A DNA stretch of 64,000 bases from Sphingomonas naasensis (GTDB taxonomy: Bacteria; Pseudomonadota; Alphaproteobacteria; Sphingomonadales; Sphingomonadaceae), in assembly GCF_004792695.1 (NCBI RefSeq), contig NZ_SRXU01000002.1, forward strand, positions 62,001-126,000, in the 5' to 3' direction. Numbering within the stretch: the first letter of the stretch is position 1; every line of letters begins with the position of its first letter. The position numbers were made by a program, and so were the translations under genes. The notes under the pieces were generated by a model. It did no database searches and was not told where the DNA came from. It worked only from the letters and a program-made list of their open reading frames with translations. Positions 34,173-44,926 of this stretch are shown one piece after another.

Positions 34173-34676
34173 CTAGTTGGCGGTGGTCGGCTTGGCCGGC
34201 TCGGCCTGCGCGGTCGCGGTCGGCGGCGGGCCCTTGGCGATCGAGGCAGCCAGCGCGGTCGATTCACCGCAGGTGCCGCTGCACAGCGTGTTGATCTTCG
34301 CGAGATTCTCGCGCGCCTTGGCGACCGCGCCCTTGGCGACCAACGCCTCGCCCTGCCCGCGCAGCGCGGCGACGTCGTTGGGCTCGAGCGCCAGCGCCTC
34401 GCGATAGAGACGGATGGCCTTGCCGGGCAGCGCGCGCTCACGCGCGATCTCGGCGAGGACGATGAACGCCTGCCGGTTGCGCGGGTCGATCGCGAGCGCG
34501 GTCTCCAGCGAGTCCTGCGCGCCATCGAGATTGCCGGCGGCCTTGGCGCTGCGCCCTTCCTCGAGCAGCGCGAGGGACTTGGGATCGATCTGATCGTCGG
34601 GGCGCTGCGCCATCAGCGAGGTCGAAACCGAGAGCAGCATCAGCGCCGCGGCGGCCGATATCGCAGTGATCCGCAT
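34173..34676 (-). CDS. TPR-containing exported protein
   Basis: 167 residues from the ATG at 34676, which has CGGAG upstream. A signal peptide (ITAISAAAALMLLSVSTSLM then AQ) is followed by about three TPR units such as AKAAGNLDGAQDSLETALAI, NRQAFIVLAEIARERALPG and AIRLYREALALEPNDVAALR. The C-terminus is a Pro/Thr/Ala-rich tail. Two cysteines (LCSGTCGES) may form a disulphide. It lies downstream of rsmB on the same strand; the rsmB stop overlaps an alternative start. Confidence 0.8.
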   Translation of the reverse strand: MRITAISAAAALMLLSVSTSLMAQRPDDQIDPKSLALLEEGRSAKAAGNLDGAQDSLETALAIDPRNRQAFIVLAEIARERALPGKAIRLYREALALEPNDVAALRGQGEALVAKGAVAKARENLAKINTLCSGTCGESTALAASIAKGPPPTATAQAEPAKPTTAN

Positions 34677-34708
34677 GAAAATCTCCGAAAACGAGGCGCG
34701 TACGGCTA

Positions 34709-35893
34709 TCATGGCCTTGTCATCTTCGCGACAAAAAAGCCATCGGTCGAGTCCCGTAAGGGGGTGAGCCGCAGGCCGGGGCCGCGCGGCGTGCCGGGGC
34801 CCATCGCCAGCGGCGCCGCGGTCCAGCCGGGATGGCGGGCGAGAAACGCCTCGGCCTGCCCGGCCCCCTCGGCATCGAGCAGCGAGCAGACGATATGGAC
34901 CAGCGCGCCGCCCGGGCGGACGAGGCCGGCAGCGATATCGAGCAACGCCGCCTGGGTCGCGACGTAGCGCGCCAGCCGCTCGGGCGTGAGCCGCCAGCGC
35001 GCCTCGGGGTTGCGCCGCCAGGTGCCGGTGCCCGAGCAGGGTGCATCGACCAGCACCAGATCGGCGCGATCCAGCTGATCGGCGAGCATCTCGGGCTCGC
35101 GACCTGGATTGAGCAATCGCGTCCCGGCGATCGTGACGCCGGCACGCTCGGCACGCGGCATCAGCCGCGAAAGTCGCGGCCGATCGACATCGCAGGCGAG
35201 GATCACCCCCTGGTTCGCCATCGCCGCCGCGAGCGCGAGCGTTTTGCCGCCGCCGCCGGCGCAGAGATCGATCACGCGCTGGCCGGGCTCGGCACCGGCG
35301 GCAAGGCTGACCAGCTGGCTGCCGGCGTCCTGCACCTCGAACTGGCCGTCCTTATAGGCGGGCAGCTGCTCGACCGGCGTATCCGAAGCCAGACGCAGGC
35401 CAGCAGGGAGCCACTCAAGCGGCATCGCGCCCGGAAGCGTGGCAGCGATGGCGTCGGGATCCGCCTTGAGCGGGTTGACGCGGATGTCGAGCGGCGCACG
35501 CGCGAGCAACGCCGCCTGCTCGTCCTCGCCGAGATCCGACGCCTCGAACGCCCGGGCGAGCCAGGCGGGAAGCAGGCCGGCTTGCGCGACCGGTTCGTCC
35601 GGCGCGATCGGCGCAGGACCATAGGAGGATCCGTCGAATCCTTCGGCAAGCTCGGGACGGCGCTGCGCCAGCGCCAGCATCGCGGCGCGGCCGCTCGCCG
35701 GACGCTCGCCGAGCATGCGGATCGCGTCATAGACGAGTTCGCGGATCGCGCGGCGGTCCTTCGATCCGGCGTAGCGCCGCTCGGCGAACCAGCGTGCGAC
35801 GATCGTGTCGGCCGATGCGCCCTGATCGCGCGCCGCGGCGGTGATCTTGTCGAGCAGGTCGATCGCAGCCTGTAGTCGGGCCGAGGGGTTCAT
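34709..35893 (-). CDS. rsmB: 16S rRNA m5C967 methyltransferase (RsmB/Sun family)
   Basis: 394 residues. The N-terminal NusB-like helical domain has [20 protein letters not shown] and [11 protein letters not shown]. The methyltransferase domain has [15 protein letters not shown] [39 protein letters not shown], and [14 protein letters not shown] with the catalytic Cys. Two conserved cysteines fit 5-methylcytosine chemistry. Compared with E. coli RsmB the N-terminal part is somewhat short. The ATG at 35893 opens a region divergent from purT. Confidence 0.93.
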   Translation of the reverse strand: MNPSARLQAAIDLLDKITAAARDQGASADTIVARWFAERRYAGSKDRRAIRELVYDAIRMLGERPASGRAAMLALAQRRPELAEGFDGSSYGPAPIAPDEPVAQAGLLPAWLARAFEASDLGEDEQAALLARAPLDIRVNPLKADPDAIAATLPGAMPLEWLPAGLRLASDTPVEQLPAYKDGQFEVQDAGSQLVSLAAGAEPGQRVIDLCAGGGGKTLALAAAMANQGVILACDVDRPRLSRLMPRAERAGVTIAGTRLLNPGREPEMLADQLDRADLVLVDAPCSGTGTWRRNPEARWRLTPERLARYVATQAALLDIAAGLVRPGGALVHIVCSLLDAEGAGQAEAFLARHPGWTAAPLAMGPGTPRGPGLRLTPLRDSTDGFFVAKMTRP

Positions 35894-36007
35894 GCCGCGA
35901 CCAGAAGCAGAACATCGCCGGTTTTGACAGCAAAATCTCGGCCCGATGGACAAGCCCGCGATATGCCGCCACTGACGCGCCATCCCCAATCGCGACAGGG
36001 CAAGCAC

Positions 36008-37177
36008 ATGGCGTTCACGGCGAAGATCCTGCTCCTCGGCTCGGGTGAGCTCGGGCGCGAGTTCGTGATCTCGGCCAAACGGCTGGGCGCGCACGTGATC
36101 GCCTGCGACAGCTATGCCGGAGCGCCGGCGATGCAGGTGGCCGACGGCTTCGAGGTGTTCTCGATGCTCGACGGCGATCTGCTGCGCGCCGCGGTCGAGA
36201 AGCATCGGCCCGATTATGTCGTGCCCGAAGTCGAGGCGATCCGCACCGAAGTGCTCGCGGAGCTCGAGCGCGAGGGCGTGGCCATCGCCCCCTCGGCACG
36301 CGCGACCCAGATGACGATGAACCGCGACGGCATCCGCGAGGTCGCGGCGGTCGAACTCGGCTTGCGTACCTCGCGCTATCGCTACGCCGAGAGCCTCGAT
36401 GAGGTGCTGGCGGGCGCCGGGCACACCGGGCTGCCCTGCGTGATCAAGCCGGTCATGTCGTCGTCGGGCAAGGGGCAGAGCACGGTGCGCAGCGCCGACC
36501 GGCTCGAGGCCGCGTGGGATTATGCCGTCGCCAATATGCGCGGCGACCGGCGGCGGGTGATCGTCGAGGAGTTCGTCGATTTCGATTACGAGATCACGCT
36601 CCTCACGGTGCGCACCCGCGAGGGCGTGCTGTTCTGCCCGCCGATCGGCCACCGCCAGGAGCGCGGCGACTATCAGGAGAGCTGGCAGCCCGCTGCGATG
36701 TCGGCAGCCGCGATCGCCGATGCGCAGGCCATGGCGCGCAAGGTCGTCGACGATCTCGGCGGCTATGGCATTTTCGGAGTCGAGTTCTTCGTCAAGGGCG
36801 AGGAAGTGATCTTCTCCGAGCTGTCGCCTCGTCCGCACGACACCGGCATGGTGACGCTGCTCTCGCAGAATCTGAGCGAATTCGATCTGCACGCCCGCGC
36901 GGTGCTCGGCCTGCCGATCCCCGCGATCACGCTGCGCGGCTCGTCGGCCTCGGCGGTGATCCTCGCCGATCGCGATGCGGAGACGCTCAGCTATACCGGC
37001 CTCGCCGAGGCGCTGGCGGTGCCGGGTGGCGAAGTCGATGTGCGCATCTTCGGCAAGCCGACTTCCCGGCCCTATCGGCGGATGGGCGTGGCGCTGGCGA
37101 TCGCGCGGGACACCGACGCGGCGCGGCGCATCGCCGCCGAGGCGGCGGGCAAGATCGGCATCGGCTACGGCACCTAG
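36008..37177 (+). CDS. purT: formate-dependent phosphoribosylglycinamide formyltransferase
   Basis: 389 residues, an ATP-grasp enzyme. [20 protein letters not shown] is at the N-terminus, followed by [17 protein letters not shown]. The ATP-grasp core has [18 protein letters not shown] and [17 protein letters not shown], then [20 protein letters not shown]. It makes formyl-GAR from GAR, formate and ATP in purine synthesis. [11 protein letters not shown] and the length separate PurT from PurK. The ATG at 36008 fits the family; an upstream frame from 35924 does not. Confidence 0.96.
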   Translation: MAFTAKILLLGSGELGREFVISAKRLGAHVIACDSYAGAPAMQVADGFEVFSMLDGDLLRAAVEKHRPDYVVPEVEAIRTEVLAELEREGVAIAPSARATQMTMNRDGIREVAAVELGLRTSRYRYAESLDEVLAGAGHTGLPCVIKPVMSSSGKGQSTVRSADRLEAAWDYAVANMRGDRRRVIVEEFVDFDYEITLLTVRTREGVLFCPPIGHRQERGDYQESWQPAAMSAAAIADAQAMARKVVDDLGGYGIFGVEFFVKGEEVIFSELSPRPHDTGMVTLLSQNLSEFDLHARAVLGLPIPAITLRGSSASAVILADRDAETLSYTGLAEALAVPGGEVDVRIFGKPTSRPYRRMGVALAIARDTDAARRIAAEAAGKIGIGYGT

Positions 37178-37195
37178 CCGCCTCGCGGCCGCGGG

Positions 37196-37642
37196 CTAGA
37201 ATTTCGGAGGGCCGGCTTCCGGGTCCTCGGCCTTCTTGCACGCGCCCGTGGTGAGGACATCCGAATGCGGATTCCAGCCGTTCGGCGTGTAGGGTTGCCC
37301 GTCATAGGTCCATTGATCGCCGACATAACGCTGCGAGGCGGTGCCGGAGCGGCGGTTCACGTTGAAGCTGTGCTGCGCGTCGGTATAGGCATATTCGCCC
37401 TCCGACCGGCTGGTCCACTGCATCTCGATCTTGTCGGCGGTGATGACGCAATCGCGCTCGCGACAGAGATCACCGGACCAGCCATTTCCGGGGTTCCAGA
37501 GCTGAACGCTCGCGGTGGTGGCGCGGTAGAGACCCCAGAATTGACCATTATTGGCGGAGCAGGCGAAAAAGGACTGCGCCTGCGCGGCATTCCCCAACCC
37601 GACCGTCGCAATCGCGGCGACGACGACAAGACGCGCTTTCAT
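37196..37642 (-). CDS. small exported protein of unknown function
   Basis: 148 residues with a signal peptide (KARLVVVAAIATVGLGNAAQ). The mature part contains FFACSANNGQFWGLYRATTA, CRERDCVITADKIEMQW and RYVGDQWTYDGQPY, and has four to five cysteines, suggesting disulphides. No family is recognised. A purine-rich AAGGGGA fits the ATG at 37642 better than the one at 37648. It converges on purT. Confidence 0.7.
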   Translation of the reverse strand: MKARLVVVAAIATVGLGNAAQAQSFFACSANNGQFWGLYRATTASVQLWNPGNGWSGDLCRERDCVITADKIEMQWTSRSEGEYAYTDAQHSFNVNRRSGTASQRYVGDQWTYDGQPYTPNGWNPHSDVLTTGACKKAEDPEAGPPKF

Positions 37643-37765
37643 CGGCATTCCCCTTTTCTGCCAAGCCCTTCGGACCGTAACCTCGCTATCGTTCCGATGC
37701 TGTCACCACGCTGAATTGTTGCGCATCGCCACGCGCTGACCCTCCCGCAAGGGACGAACGCTTTG

Positions 37766-37782
37766 TTGCTAGTGACTCGCAA
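37766..37782 (+). promoter_or_regulatory. Fur-box-like palindrome
   Basis: TTGCTAGTGACTCGCAA has matching ends TTGC/GCAA and near-symmetric interior, followed by ATGCATAAG. It resembles the TTGC-n9-GCAA type iron boxes of sphingomonads and other alphaproteobacteria. It lies about 75 bases upstream of the DUF4198 gene. Assignment rests on the motif and context only. Confidence 0.45.
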
Positions 37783-37856
37783 ATGCATAAGAGCTATCGG
37801 GGCGCCGAACGGGCGGCGGGCGCGATGATGCGTCGAGGCCTTTGCAGGAGGAACCG

Positions 37857-38483
37857 ATGAAGCGACTGATACTGGCAGCGATGATGCTCGGTTTTGCCGG
37901 GGCGGCGCAGGCGCACGAGGTGTGGGTCGAGCGCGACGGCAACGGCCCGGTTCGAATCTATCTGGGCGAGCCCGGAGACGCGCTGCCCGAGGGCGGCGAT
38001 CCCGAATTCGCCAGGCTCAAGGCGCCCAGGCTCGTCTCGCACCCCGCCGCGTCGCTGGTCCGCAAGGCGGGCTATCTCGAGGCGACCGTCGCCGCGGGGG
38101 ACGTCCGCGTGCTGGACGACAATGTCTTCGAGCCATGGGATGCCGAGGGGAAGAAGGAAGGCGTGGTCTATTATGCCCGCGCCGGACGCAGCGAGCCGCG
38201 CGCCGCCCTCCCCTTCGAGATCGTGCCGATCGAGGCCGGTTCGAACCGCTTCACGGTGATGCGCGACGGCAAGGCCGTGCCCGGCGCCAAGGTCGTCGTG
38301 ATCACGCCCGACAAATGGTCGAAGACCTTCGTCGCCGATGGCCGCGGCGGGCTCGACATCCCGATCCGCGAAAATGGCCGCTATCTGCTCTCGGCGACGA
38401 TCAAGGACACCACGCCGACCGCGCTTCCCGGCGGCAAGGTCGACGCCGTGCACCACATCACCACGACCACTTTCGTGAAATGA
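37857..38483 (+). CDS. DUF4198 periplasmic protein (NikM-like)
   Basis: 208 residues. A short signal peptide ends at AQA before HEVWVERDGNGPVRIYLGE. The mature protein has ALPFEIVPIEAG, an Ig-like stretch VMRDGKAVPGAKVVVITP and the C-terminal VHHITTTTFVK. DUF4198/NikM-like proteins are periplasmic and commonly accompany metal or TonB-dependent uptake. AGGAGG lies ahead of the ATG at 37857. The Fur-like palindrome upstream points to iron-responsive expression. Conserved His residues after the signal peptide (HEVW) could bind metal. Confidence 0.8.
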   Translation: MKRLILAAMMLGFAGAAQAHEVWVERDGNGPVRIYLGEPGDALPEGGDPEFARLKAPRLVSHPAASLVRKAGYLEATVAAGDVRVLDDNVFEPWDAEGKKEGVVYYARAGRSEPRAALPFEIVPIEAGSNRFTVMRDGKAVPGAKVVVITPDKWSKTFVADGRGGLDIPIRENGRYLLSATIKDTTPTALPGGKVDAVHHITTTTFVK

Positions 38484-38507
38484 GCGCCCACCGGCGCTGA
38501 CGGCGAC

Positions 38508-38542
38508 GGCAGGTTTCGCGCGTGACCCGTGTGAAACCTGCC
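38508..38542. terminator. hairpin between convergent DUF4198 and guaB genes
   Basis: GGCAGGTTTC and GAAACCTGCC form a perfect 10-bp stem around a 15-base loop. It sits in the short convergent gap, so it could end transcription from both sides. No T tract. Confidence 0.5.
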
Positions 38543-38555
38543 GCGGGCCGGGCGC

Positions 38556-40076
<1,521 letters not shown>

Positions 40077-40199
40077 CTAGTGCCCCGCGCGACGATCGCG
40101 CTTGCGGCGTTCTTCACCGGCATATTCGGGGTTCACATTCTGCCGGCGATCGCTCTCGCTGCGACGCTCGCCCGCCTGCTGCTTTTCGTGACGATCCAT
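40077..40199 (-). CDS. 40-residue, highly charged small protein upstream of guaB
   Basis: The frame ATG 40199 to TAG 40077 encodes 40 residues beginning MDRHEKQQAGERRSESDRRQ and ending with GEERRKRDRRAGH. There are about 11 Arg and several Glu/Asp, including three RR pairs (ERRS, DRRQ, ERRKRDRR). GGAGG lies 8 bases ahead of the ATG on the minus strand. It has no hydrophobic segment. It precedes guaB on the same strand. The sequence pattern and ribosome site argue for a real gene, perhaps nucleic-acid- or membrane-surface-binding. No homologue is recalled with certainty. Confidence 0.65.
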   Translation of the reverse strand: MDRHEKQQAGERRSESDRRQNVNPEYAGEERRKRDRRAGH

Positions 40200-40273
40200 C
40201 AGACACCTCCTCAAAGCCTGCAGCATGATGCGATGATATTCAGATCGCGTGAGAAAACACGGTAAGCGCCGCG

Positions 40274-40702
40274 TTAACCGGTTGCCCGCCCCGGCAGCTC
40301 CGACGATTCATCGGGCGCGATGTGCGGATAGAGAATCGTCCGTTCGGCCTCGATCTGCTCGCGCATCGCGCCGCGCACCTGCTGCGAGGCACGGCAATAG
40401 CCCGGCCAGTCCTTGGCGAGCTGCCTAAGGCTCCAGGTGCCGATATGGTCCGAGGACGACGTCATGGCGGCGATGCTCGCCTCGCGCAGCGCGCGCACCG
40501 CGGCCGCCTCTTCGGGCGCAAGCGTGAGCTGAAGCTGGACGCAGAGCGAGTCGACCAGCCGACGACGGGCGCCGCTGGTGCGGGTCAGCCGGTAGCGCAG
40601 GCTGGCGAGCGCCGCTTCGTCCGGCATCGGCTGTGCCGTCAGGTCCTCCAGCTCTTCGAGCATCCCGAGCAGTTGCCCGTGCAGGGTTTGCAGATCCGAC
40701 AT
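40274..40702 (-). CDS. small all-helical protein of unknown function
   Basis: 142 residues starting MSDLQTLHGQLLGMLEELED, predicted almost fully helical, with SGARRRLVDSLCVQLQL, REASIAAMTSSSDHIGTW and MREQIEAERTILYPHIAP. The spaced His and Glu residues (H8, DHIGTW, AERTILYPH) recall hemerythrin-like four-helix bundles, but not all ligands are evident. The frame and codon bias look genuine. It is probably independent of guaB, which lies further downstream on the same strand. Confidence 0.65.
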   Translation of the reverse strand: MSDLQTLHGQLLGMLEELEDLTAQPMPDEAALASLRYRLTRTSGARRRLVDSLCVQLQLTLAPEEAAAVRALREASIAAMTSSSDHIGTWSLRQLAKDWPGYCRASQQVRGAMREQIEAERTILYPHIAPDESSELPGRATG

Positions 40703-40779
40703 CGATCACCCGTTGCGACTTGTTCTATCCTTGCATGGCCGGAGGCGCCGCCGCCGACAATCAGGGGAACGCCCGGAGT

Positions 40780-41592
40780 TCAGCGCGGGTTTCTCGCGAT
40801 CAGCGCATGCGCCTGCGCGACGTGCATCGCCTCGATCATCCGTCCGCCGAACCGCTCGGCACCGCCGGTGGCCGCTTCGATCAGCGCTCGCGCTTCCGCC
40901 AGCTCGGCTTCGCTGGCGCCGAACAGCGCGCTCGCGACCGCGATCTGGCTGGGATGGATCAGCGATTTCCCGTCGAAGCCGAAGCCGCGCCCCTGCCGGC
41001 ATTCGGCCGCGAGCCCCTCGGGATCGTCGAGCGCGTTGAACACCCCGTCGATCGCCCAGACGCGGTGCGCGCGCGCGGCGAGGACGATCGTCTGGCGCGC
41101 GAGGATCAGCCCGTCATCGCCGACCCCGGCGGGAATGCCGAGCTCGGCGCGCAGATCATTCACCCCTGCGATCAGCCCGCCGATCCCGGGGGCCGCGGCG
41201 ATATCGGCGGCGGCGAGCACCCCGCGCGGCGTCTCGATCATCACGAGCAGCGGCTTGCCCAGCGCGGCGGCGAGCGAAGCCGCAGCTTGCGCGCTCTCGA
41301 CCTTGGGCAGCACCGCGAAATCGCAGCCCGAACGCGCGACCGCGGCGCGATCCGCGGCATGCTCGATCGAGTCGAGGCCGTTGAGGCGGATCGCGCTCAG
41401 CCGATCGCCGAACCCCTCGGCCACCGCGGCGACCGCTGCGTCGCGCGCGCTCGCCTTGGCATCGTCGCGTACCGCGTCCTCGAGATCGAGGATCACCATG
41501 TCGGCGGCGAGCCCCCGCGCCTTCTCGATCGCGCGCGGATTGGACGCGGGCAGGAACAGGGCGGTGCGCGGGGCCAGACGGGCTGTGGTCAT
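40780..41592 (-). CDS. CitE-like HpcH/HpaI aldolase/citrate lyase family protein
   Basis: 270 residues: TALFLPASNPRAIEKARG, then DMVILDLEDAVRDDAKASAR, FAVLPKVESAQAAASLA, VMIETPRGVLAAADIA and FGFDGKSLIHPSQIAVA. These match free-standing citrate-lyase-beta-like proteins (CLYBL/CitE group), which cleave or form malyl- or methylmalyl-type CoA esters. No citrate lyase alpha or gamma subunit is nearby, so this is not part of a citrate lyase complex. It is divergent from the SPFH gene. Confidence 0.9.
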   Translation of the reverse strand: MTTARLAPRTALFLPASNPRAIEKARGLAADMVILDLEDAVRDDAKASARDAAVAAVAEGFGDRLSAIRLNGLDSIEHAADRAAVARSGCDFAVLPKVESAQAAASLAAALGKPLLVMIETPRGVLAAADIAAAPGIGGLIAGVNDLRAELGIPAGVGDDGLILARQTIVLAARAHRVWAIDGVFNALDDPEGLAAECRQGRGFGFDGKSLIHPSQIAVASALFGASEAELAEARALIEAATGGAERFGGRMIEAMHVAQAHALIARNPR

Positions 41593-41644
41593 GGCCCGAC
41601 TCTATGCTAGCAAGGCGCAGGAATTGCGAGGGGAGTCGGGGGGA

Positions 41645-42631
41645 ATGGACGTGCTGAACGTTTTTCTGATCGTGCTGGTCGCGGCGGTGCTGCTCTACCT
41701 GTTTTCCAGCGTGAAGATCGTCACCCAGGGCTATCAATATACGATCGAATATTTCGGACGCTTCACCGCGGTGGCGGCGCCGGGCCTCAATTTCTACCCC
41801 GCCTTCTTCTATCGCGTCGGCCGCAAGGTGAACATGATGGAGCAGGTGATCGACATCCCCGGGCAGGAGATCATCACCAAGGACAATGCGATGATCTCGA
41901 CCGACGGCGTCGTGTTCTTCCAGGTCCTCGACGCCGCCAAGGCCGCCTATGAGGTGTCGGACCTCTATGTCGCGCTGCTCCAGCTCACCACGACCAATTT
42001 GCGCACCGTGATGGGTTCGATGGATCTCGACGAGACACTGTCGAAGCGCGACGAGATCAACGCCCGATTGCTCAACGTCGTCGACCACGCCACCACGCCG
42101 TGGGGGGTCAAGATCACCCGCGTCGAGATCAAGGACATCCGCCCGCCCGCCGACATCGTCAATGCGATGGGCCGCCAGATGAAGGCCGAACGCGAGAAGC
42201 GCGCCAACATCCTCGAGGCCGAGGGCACGCGCGCCTCCGAGATCCTGCGCGCCGAGGGGCAGAAACAGTCCAAGATCCTCGAAGCCGAGGGCCGGCGCGA
42301 GGCCGCATTCCGCGACGCCGAAGCCCGCGAACGCTCGGCCGAGGCCGAGGCCAAGGCGACCGAACTCGTCTCGGACGCGATCGCCAAGGGATCGAGCCAG
42401 GCGATCAACTATTTCGTCGCGCAAAAATATGTCGAGGCGGTGAGCAAGTTCGCGACCTCGCCCAACGCCAAGACGATCCTCTTCCCCGTCGAGGCGACGC
42501 AGCTGATCGGCACGCTCGGCGGGATCGGCGAGTTGGCCAAGGACGCGCTGGGTCGCACTCCGCCCGCCGCGCCGCCGGCCCCGCCTGCGCCGCGCGGCAG
42601 GCCGACGCCGTTCGGCGCGCAGGAAGGCTGA
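41645..42631 (+). CDS. SPFH/Band 7 membrane protein (stomatin-like)
   Basis: 328 residues. One N-terminal membrane segment (VLNVFLIVLVAAVLLYLFSS) is followed by a Band 7 domain: VKIVTQGYQYTIEYFGRF, PGLNFYPAFFYRV and IDIPGQEIITKDNAMISTD. A long charged coiled coil follows (about 185-245, REKRANILEAEGTRASEILR), and a Pro/Ala-rich tail. Such proteins oligomerise in the membrane and, with NfeD, are linked to membrane protein quality control. NfeD is encoded 3 bases downstream. The start has GGGGGG just before the ATG. Confidence 0.93.
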   Translation: MDVLNVFLIVLVAAVLLYLFSSVKIVTQGYQYTIEYFGRFTAVAAPGLNFYPAFFYRVGRKVNMMEQVIDIPGQEIITKDNAMISTDGVVFFQVLDAAKAAYEVSDLYVALLQLTTTNLRTVMGSMDLDETLSKRDEINARLLNVVDHATTPWGVKITRVEIKDIRPPADIVNAMGRQMKAEREKRANILEAEGTRASEILRAEGQKQSKILEAEGRREAAFRDAEARERSAEAEAKATELVSDAIAKGSSQAINYFVAQKYVEAVSKFATSPNAKTILFPVEATQLIGTLGGIGELAKDALGRTPPAAPPAPPAPRGRPTPFGAQEG

Positions 42632-42634
42632 GCC

Positions 42635-43084
42635 ATGGAAGCGCTGCTCGCCACCCCCGGGCTCGCTTGGCTGATCTTCGCGGCGGTGCTCGCGCTCGCC
42701 GAGTTGATGATGCCGGGGATCTTCCTCGTGTTCGTCGCCGCCGGCGCGGCGGTGACCGGCATCGTCACGCTGATCATCCCCGGCTTCGTTCCCACCTTTC
42801 AGGTCGCGGTGTTCATCGTCGCCACCTCGACCGCGGTTGGTCTCGGCCGGAGCTGGTACCTGCGCAATCCGGTCCCAAGCGCCGACCCGCTGCTCAACGA
42901 CCGCGTCGCGCGGCTCGTCGGCGAGATCGTGACCGTGGTCGAGCCGATCGCGGCGGGCAAGGGCAAGGTCCGCGTCGGCGACAGCGAATGGCTCGCCAGC
43001 GGGCCGGATCTCCCCGTCGGCGCGCGCGTGCGGATCGTCGGCGCCGTCGGCACCGCGCTCACCGTCGAGCCCCTTGCCGGCTGA
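42635..43084 (+). CDS. NfeD-family membrane protein
   Basis: 149 residues. Three hydrophobic segments lie in the first 75 residues (GLAWLIFAAVLALAELMMPG and IFLVFVAAGAAVTGIVTLII then VAVFIVATSTAV). A C-terminal OB-like domain has LVGEIVTVVEPIAAGKGKVR and VGDSEWLASGPDLPVGARVR. It is the usual partner of the SPFH protein encoded immediately upstream and probably cotranscribed and assembled with it. Confidence 0.92.
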   Translation: MEALLATPGLAWLIFAAVLALAELMMPGIFLVFVAAGAAVTGIVTLIIPGFVPTFQVAVFIVATSTAVGLGRSWYLRNPVPSADPLLNDRVARLVGEIVTVVEPIAAGKGKVRVGDSEWLASGPDLPVGARVRIVGAVGTALTVEPLAG

Positions 43085-43105
43085 TCACCCATTCGAGGAA
43101 TGACC

Positions 43106-44926
43106 ATGCGTAGCTCCCGCCGCCAGCTCCTGCTCGGCACCGCCGGCACTCTCGCGGCGGCCGCGCTGCCCCGCTCGGCACATGCCCTGTTCCAGAACGC
43201 CGACGCACGCGCCGACGCGCTGCTCACGCGCACCGCGGAAAGCTTCCTCAAGCTCTATCCCGAGAACGCGACCTCGCTCGGCATCGACAAGGAGCAGCGC
43301 GCCCCGCTCAAGCATCAGCTCACCGATCGCTCGCCGGCCGGGCAGCGCAAGATCGTCGCGCATCTGCGCGAGACGCTCGGCGCGATCGGCAAGCTCGACA
43401 TGAATGCGCTGAGCCCGGTGATGCGCACCAATGTCGAAGTGGTGCAGGCCTCGTACGGCAGCGGCCTCGAAGGTTTCGGGTTCGGCTATGGCGACGTCGC
43501 GGTCGGCAGCTGGCGCAACACGCCCTATGCGGTCGTCCAGAATGTCGGCGCGTGGATCGACGTGCCGCGGATGCTCGACACCGATCATCAGGTGAACACG
43601 CGCGAGGACGCCGAGGCCTATGTCGACCGCGTAGAATCCTATGCCGAGCAGCTCGACGGCGAGACCCAGCGGCTCAAGACCGCCGCGGCCAAGGGCGTGA
43701 TCGCGCCCGACTTCCTGCTCGACAAGGCGCTCAGGCAGCTCAAGATCGCGCGGAGCGGCAACACCGCGGGATGGGGCCTCGTCACGTCGATCGCCAATCG
43801 CACCGCGGGAATGGAAGGCGATTTCGGCAACGCCGCGTGGATGCTGGCGAACGACAAGGTCGCCCCCGCGCTCGACCGCCAGATCGCCGAGCTCGAGCGT
43901 CACCGCAAGCGCGCGACTTCGGATGCCGGGGTGTGGAAGTTCGCGGACGGCGAGGCCTATTACGCTTGGGCGCTGCGCGCGGGCACGACCACCACGATGA
44001 CTCCCGACGAGGTCCATCAGATGGGTCTCGACCAGCTCCGCGCAATCCAGGCCGAGATGGACGCGATCCTCAGGAAAGAGGGCTATAGCCAAGGCAGCGT
44101 CGGGGCGCGGATGGAAGCGCTGGCCAAGGATCCGCGCTTCGCCTTCGCCGAGGGCGATCCCGGCCGCGCCGAGATCCTGCAGTTCCTCAACACGCGCATC
44201 GCCGACATTCGCGGGCGCATGCCGCAGGCGTTCAACACGCTGGTCAAGGGCAATGTCGAAGTGCGCCGCTTGCCGCCCGAAGAGGAGCCCGGCGCGCCCG
44301 GCGCCTATGGCGGGCCCGGCTCGATCGACGGAACGATCCCCGGCAAGTTCTGGATCAACCTGCGCACGACGAGCCTGCACACGCGCTTCAGCCTGCCCGA
44401 TCTCGCCTATCACGAGGCGATCCCCGGCCATGTCTGGCAGGGCGAATATGCATTCAAGCTGCCGCTGATGCGCTCGCTGCTGCAATTCAACGCCTATTCG
44501 GAAGGCTGGGCGCTCTATGCCGAGCAGCTTGCCGACGAGCTCGGCGTCTATGCCGACAATCCGGCGGAGAAGCTCGGCTATCTCCAGTCGCTCGGCTTCC
44601 GCGCCTGCCGGCTGGTGGTCGATACCGGGCTCCACGCCAAGCGCTGGACGCGCCAGCAGGCGATCGACTGGTTCGTCACCGCCAACGGCTCGTCGGTCGA
44701 GGAAGTCTCGGGCGAGGTCGACCGCTATTGCGCATGGCCGGGACAGGCCTGCGGCTACAAGGTCGGGCACAGCGAGATCAACCGGCTGCGCGACCGCGCC
44801 AAGACGGCGCTGGGGCCAGCCTATGATTTCAAGGCGTTCAACGATGCCGTCGTGCTCGGCGGCAATGTGCCGATGACCGTGCTCGGGCACGTCGTCGATC
44901 GCCATATCGCGGCGCGAAAGGCATGA
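43106..44926 (+). CDS. DUF885 family peptidase-like protein, Tat-exported
   Basis: 606 residues. A twin-arginine-type signal is visible (SSRRQLLLGTAGTLAAAALP then ending at AHA). The body has the DUF885 pattern with the zinc motif YHEAIPGHVWQGEYA (His436 and His442 within HEAIPGH), followed by EGWALYAEQLADELGVY with the third acidic ligand. Family members are metallopeptidase-like. The ATG at 43106 has GAGGA correctly spaced; the ATG at 43100 is too close. Its stop codon overlaps the start of the next ORF (ATGA). Confidence 0.88.
   Translation: MRSSRRQLLLGTAGTLAAAALPRSAHALFQNADARADALLTRTAESFLKLYPENATSLGIDKEQRAPLKHQLTDRSPAGQRKIVAHLRETLGAIGKLDMNALSPVMRTNVEVVQASYGSGLEGFGFGYGDVAVGSWRNTPYAVVQNVGAWIDVPRMLDTDHQVNTREDAEAYVDRVESYAEQLDGETQRLKTAAAKGVIAPDFLLDKALRQLKIARSGNTAGWGLVTSIANRTAGMEGDFGNAAWMLANDKVAPALDRQIAELERHRKRATSDAGVWKFADGEAYYAWALRAGTTTTMTPDEVHQMGLDQLRAIQAEMDAILRKEGYSQGSVGARMEALAKDPRFAFAEGDPGRAEILQFLNTRIADIRGRMPQAFNTLVKGNVEVRRLPPEEEPGAPGAYGGPGSIDGTIPGKFWINLRTTSLHTRFSLPDLAYHEAIPGHVWQGEYAFKLPLMRSLLQFNAYSEGWALYAEQLADELGVYADNPAEKLGYLQSLGFRACRLVVDTGLHAKRWTRQQAIDWFVTANGSSVEEVSGEVDRYCAWPGQACGYKVGHSEINRLRDRAKTALGPAYDFKAFNDAVVLGGNVPMTVLGHVVDRHIAARKA

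Noticed and set aside
40780..41592. citrate lyase beta subunit of a fermentation operon
   Set aside because: No alpha, gamma, ligase or CitX gene is nearby; the protein fits the free-standing CitE-like group.
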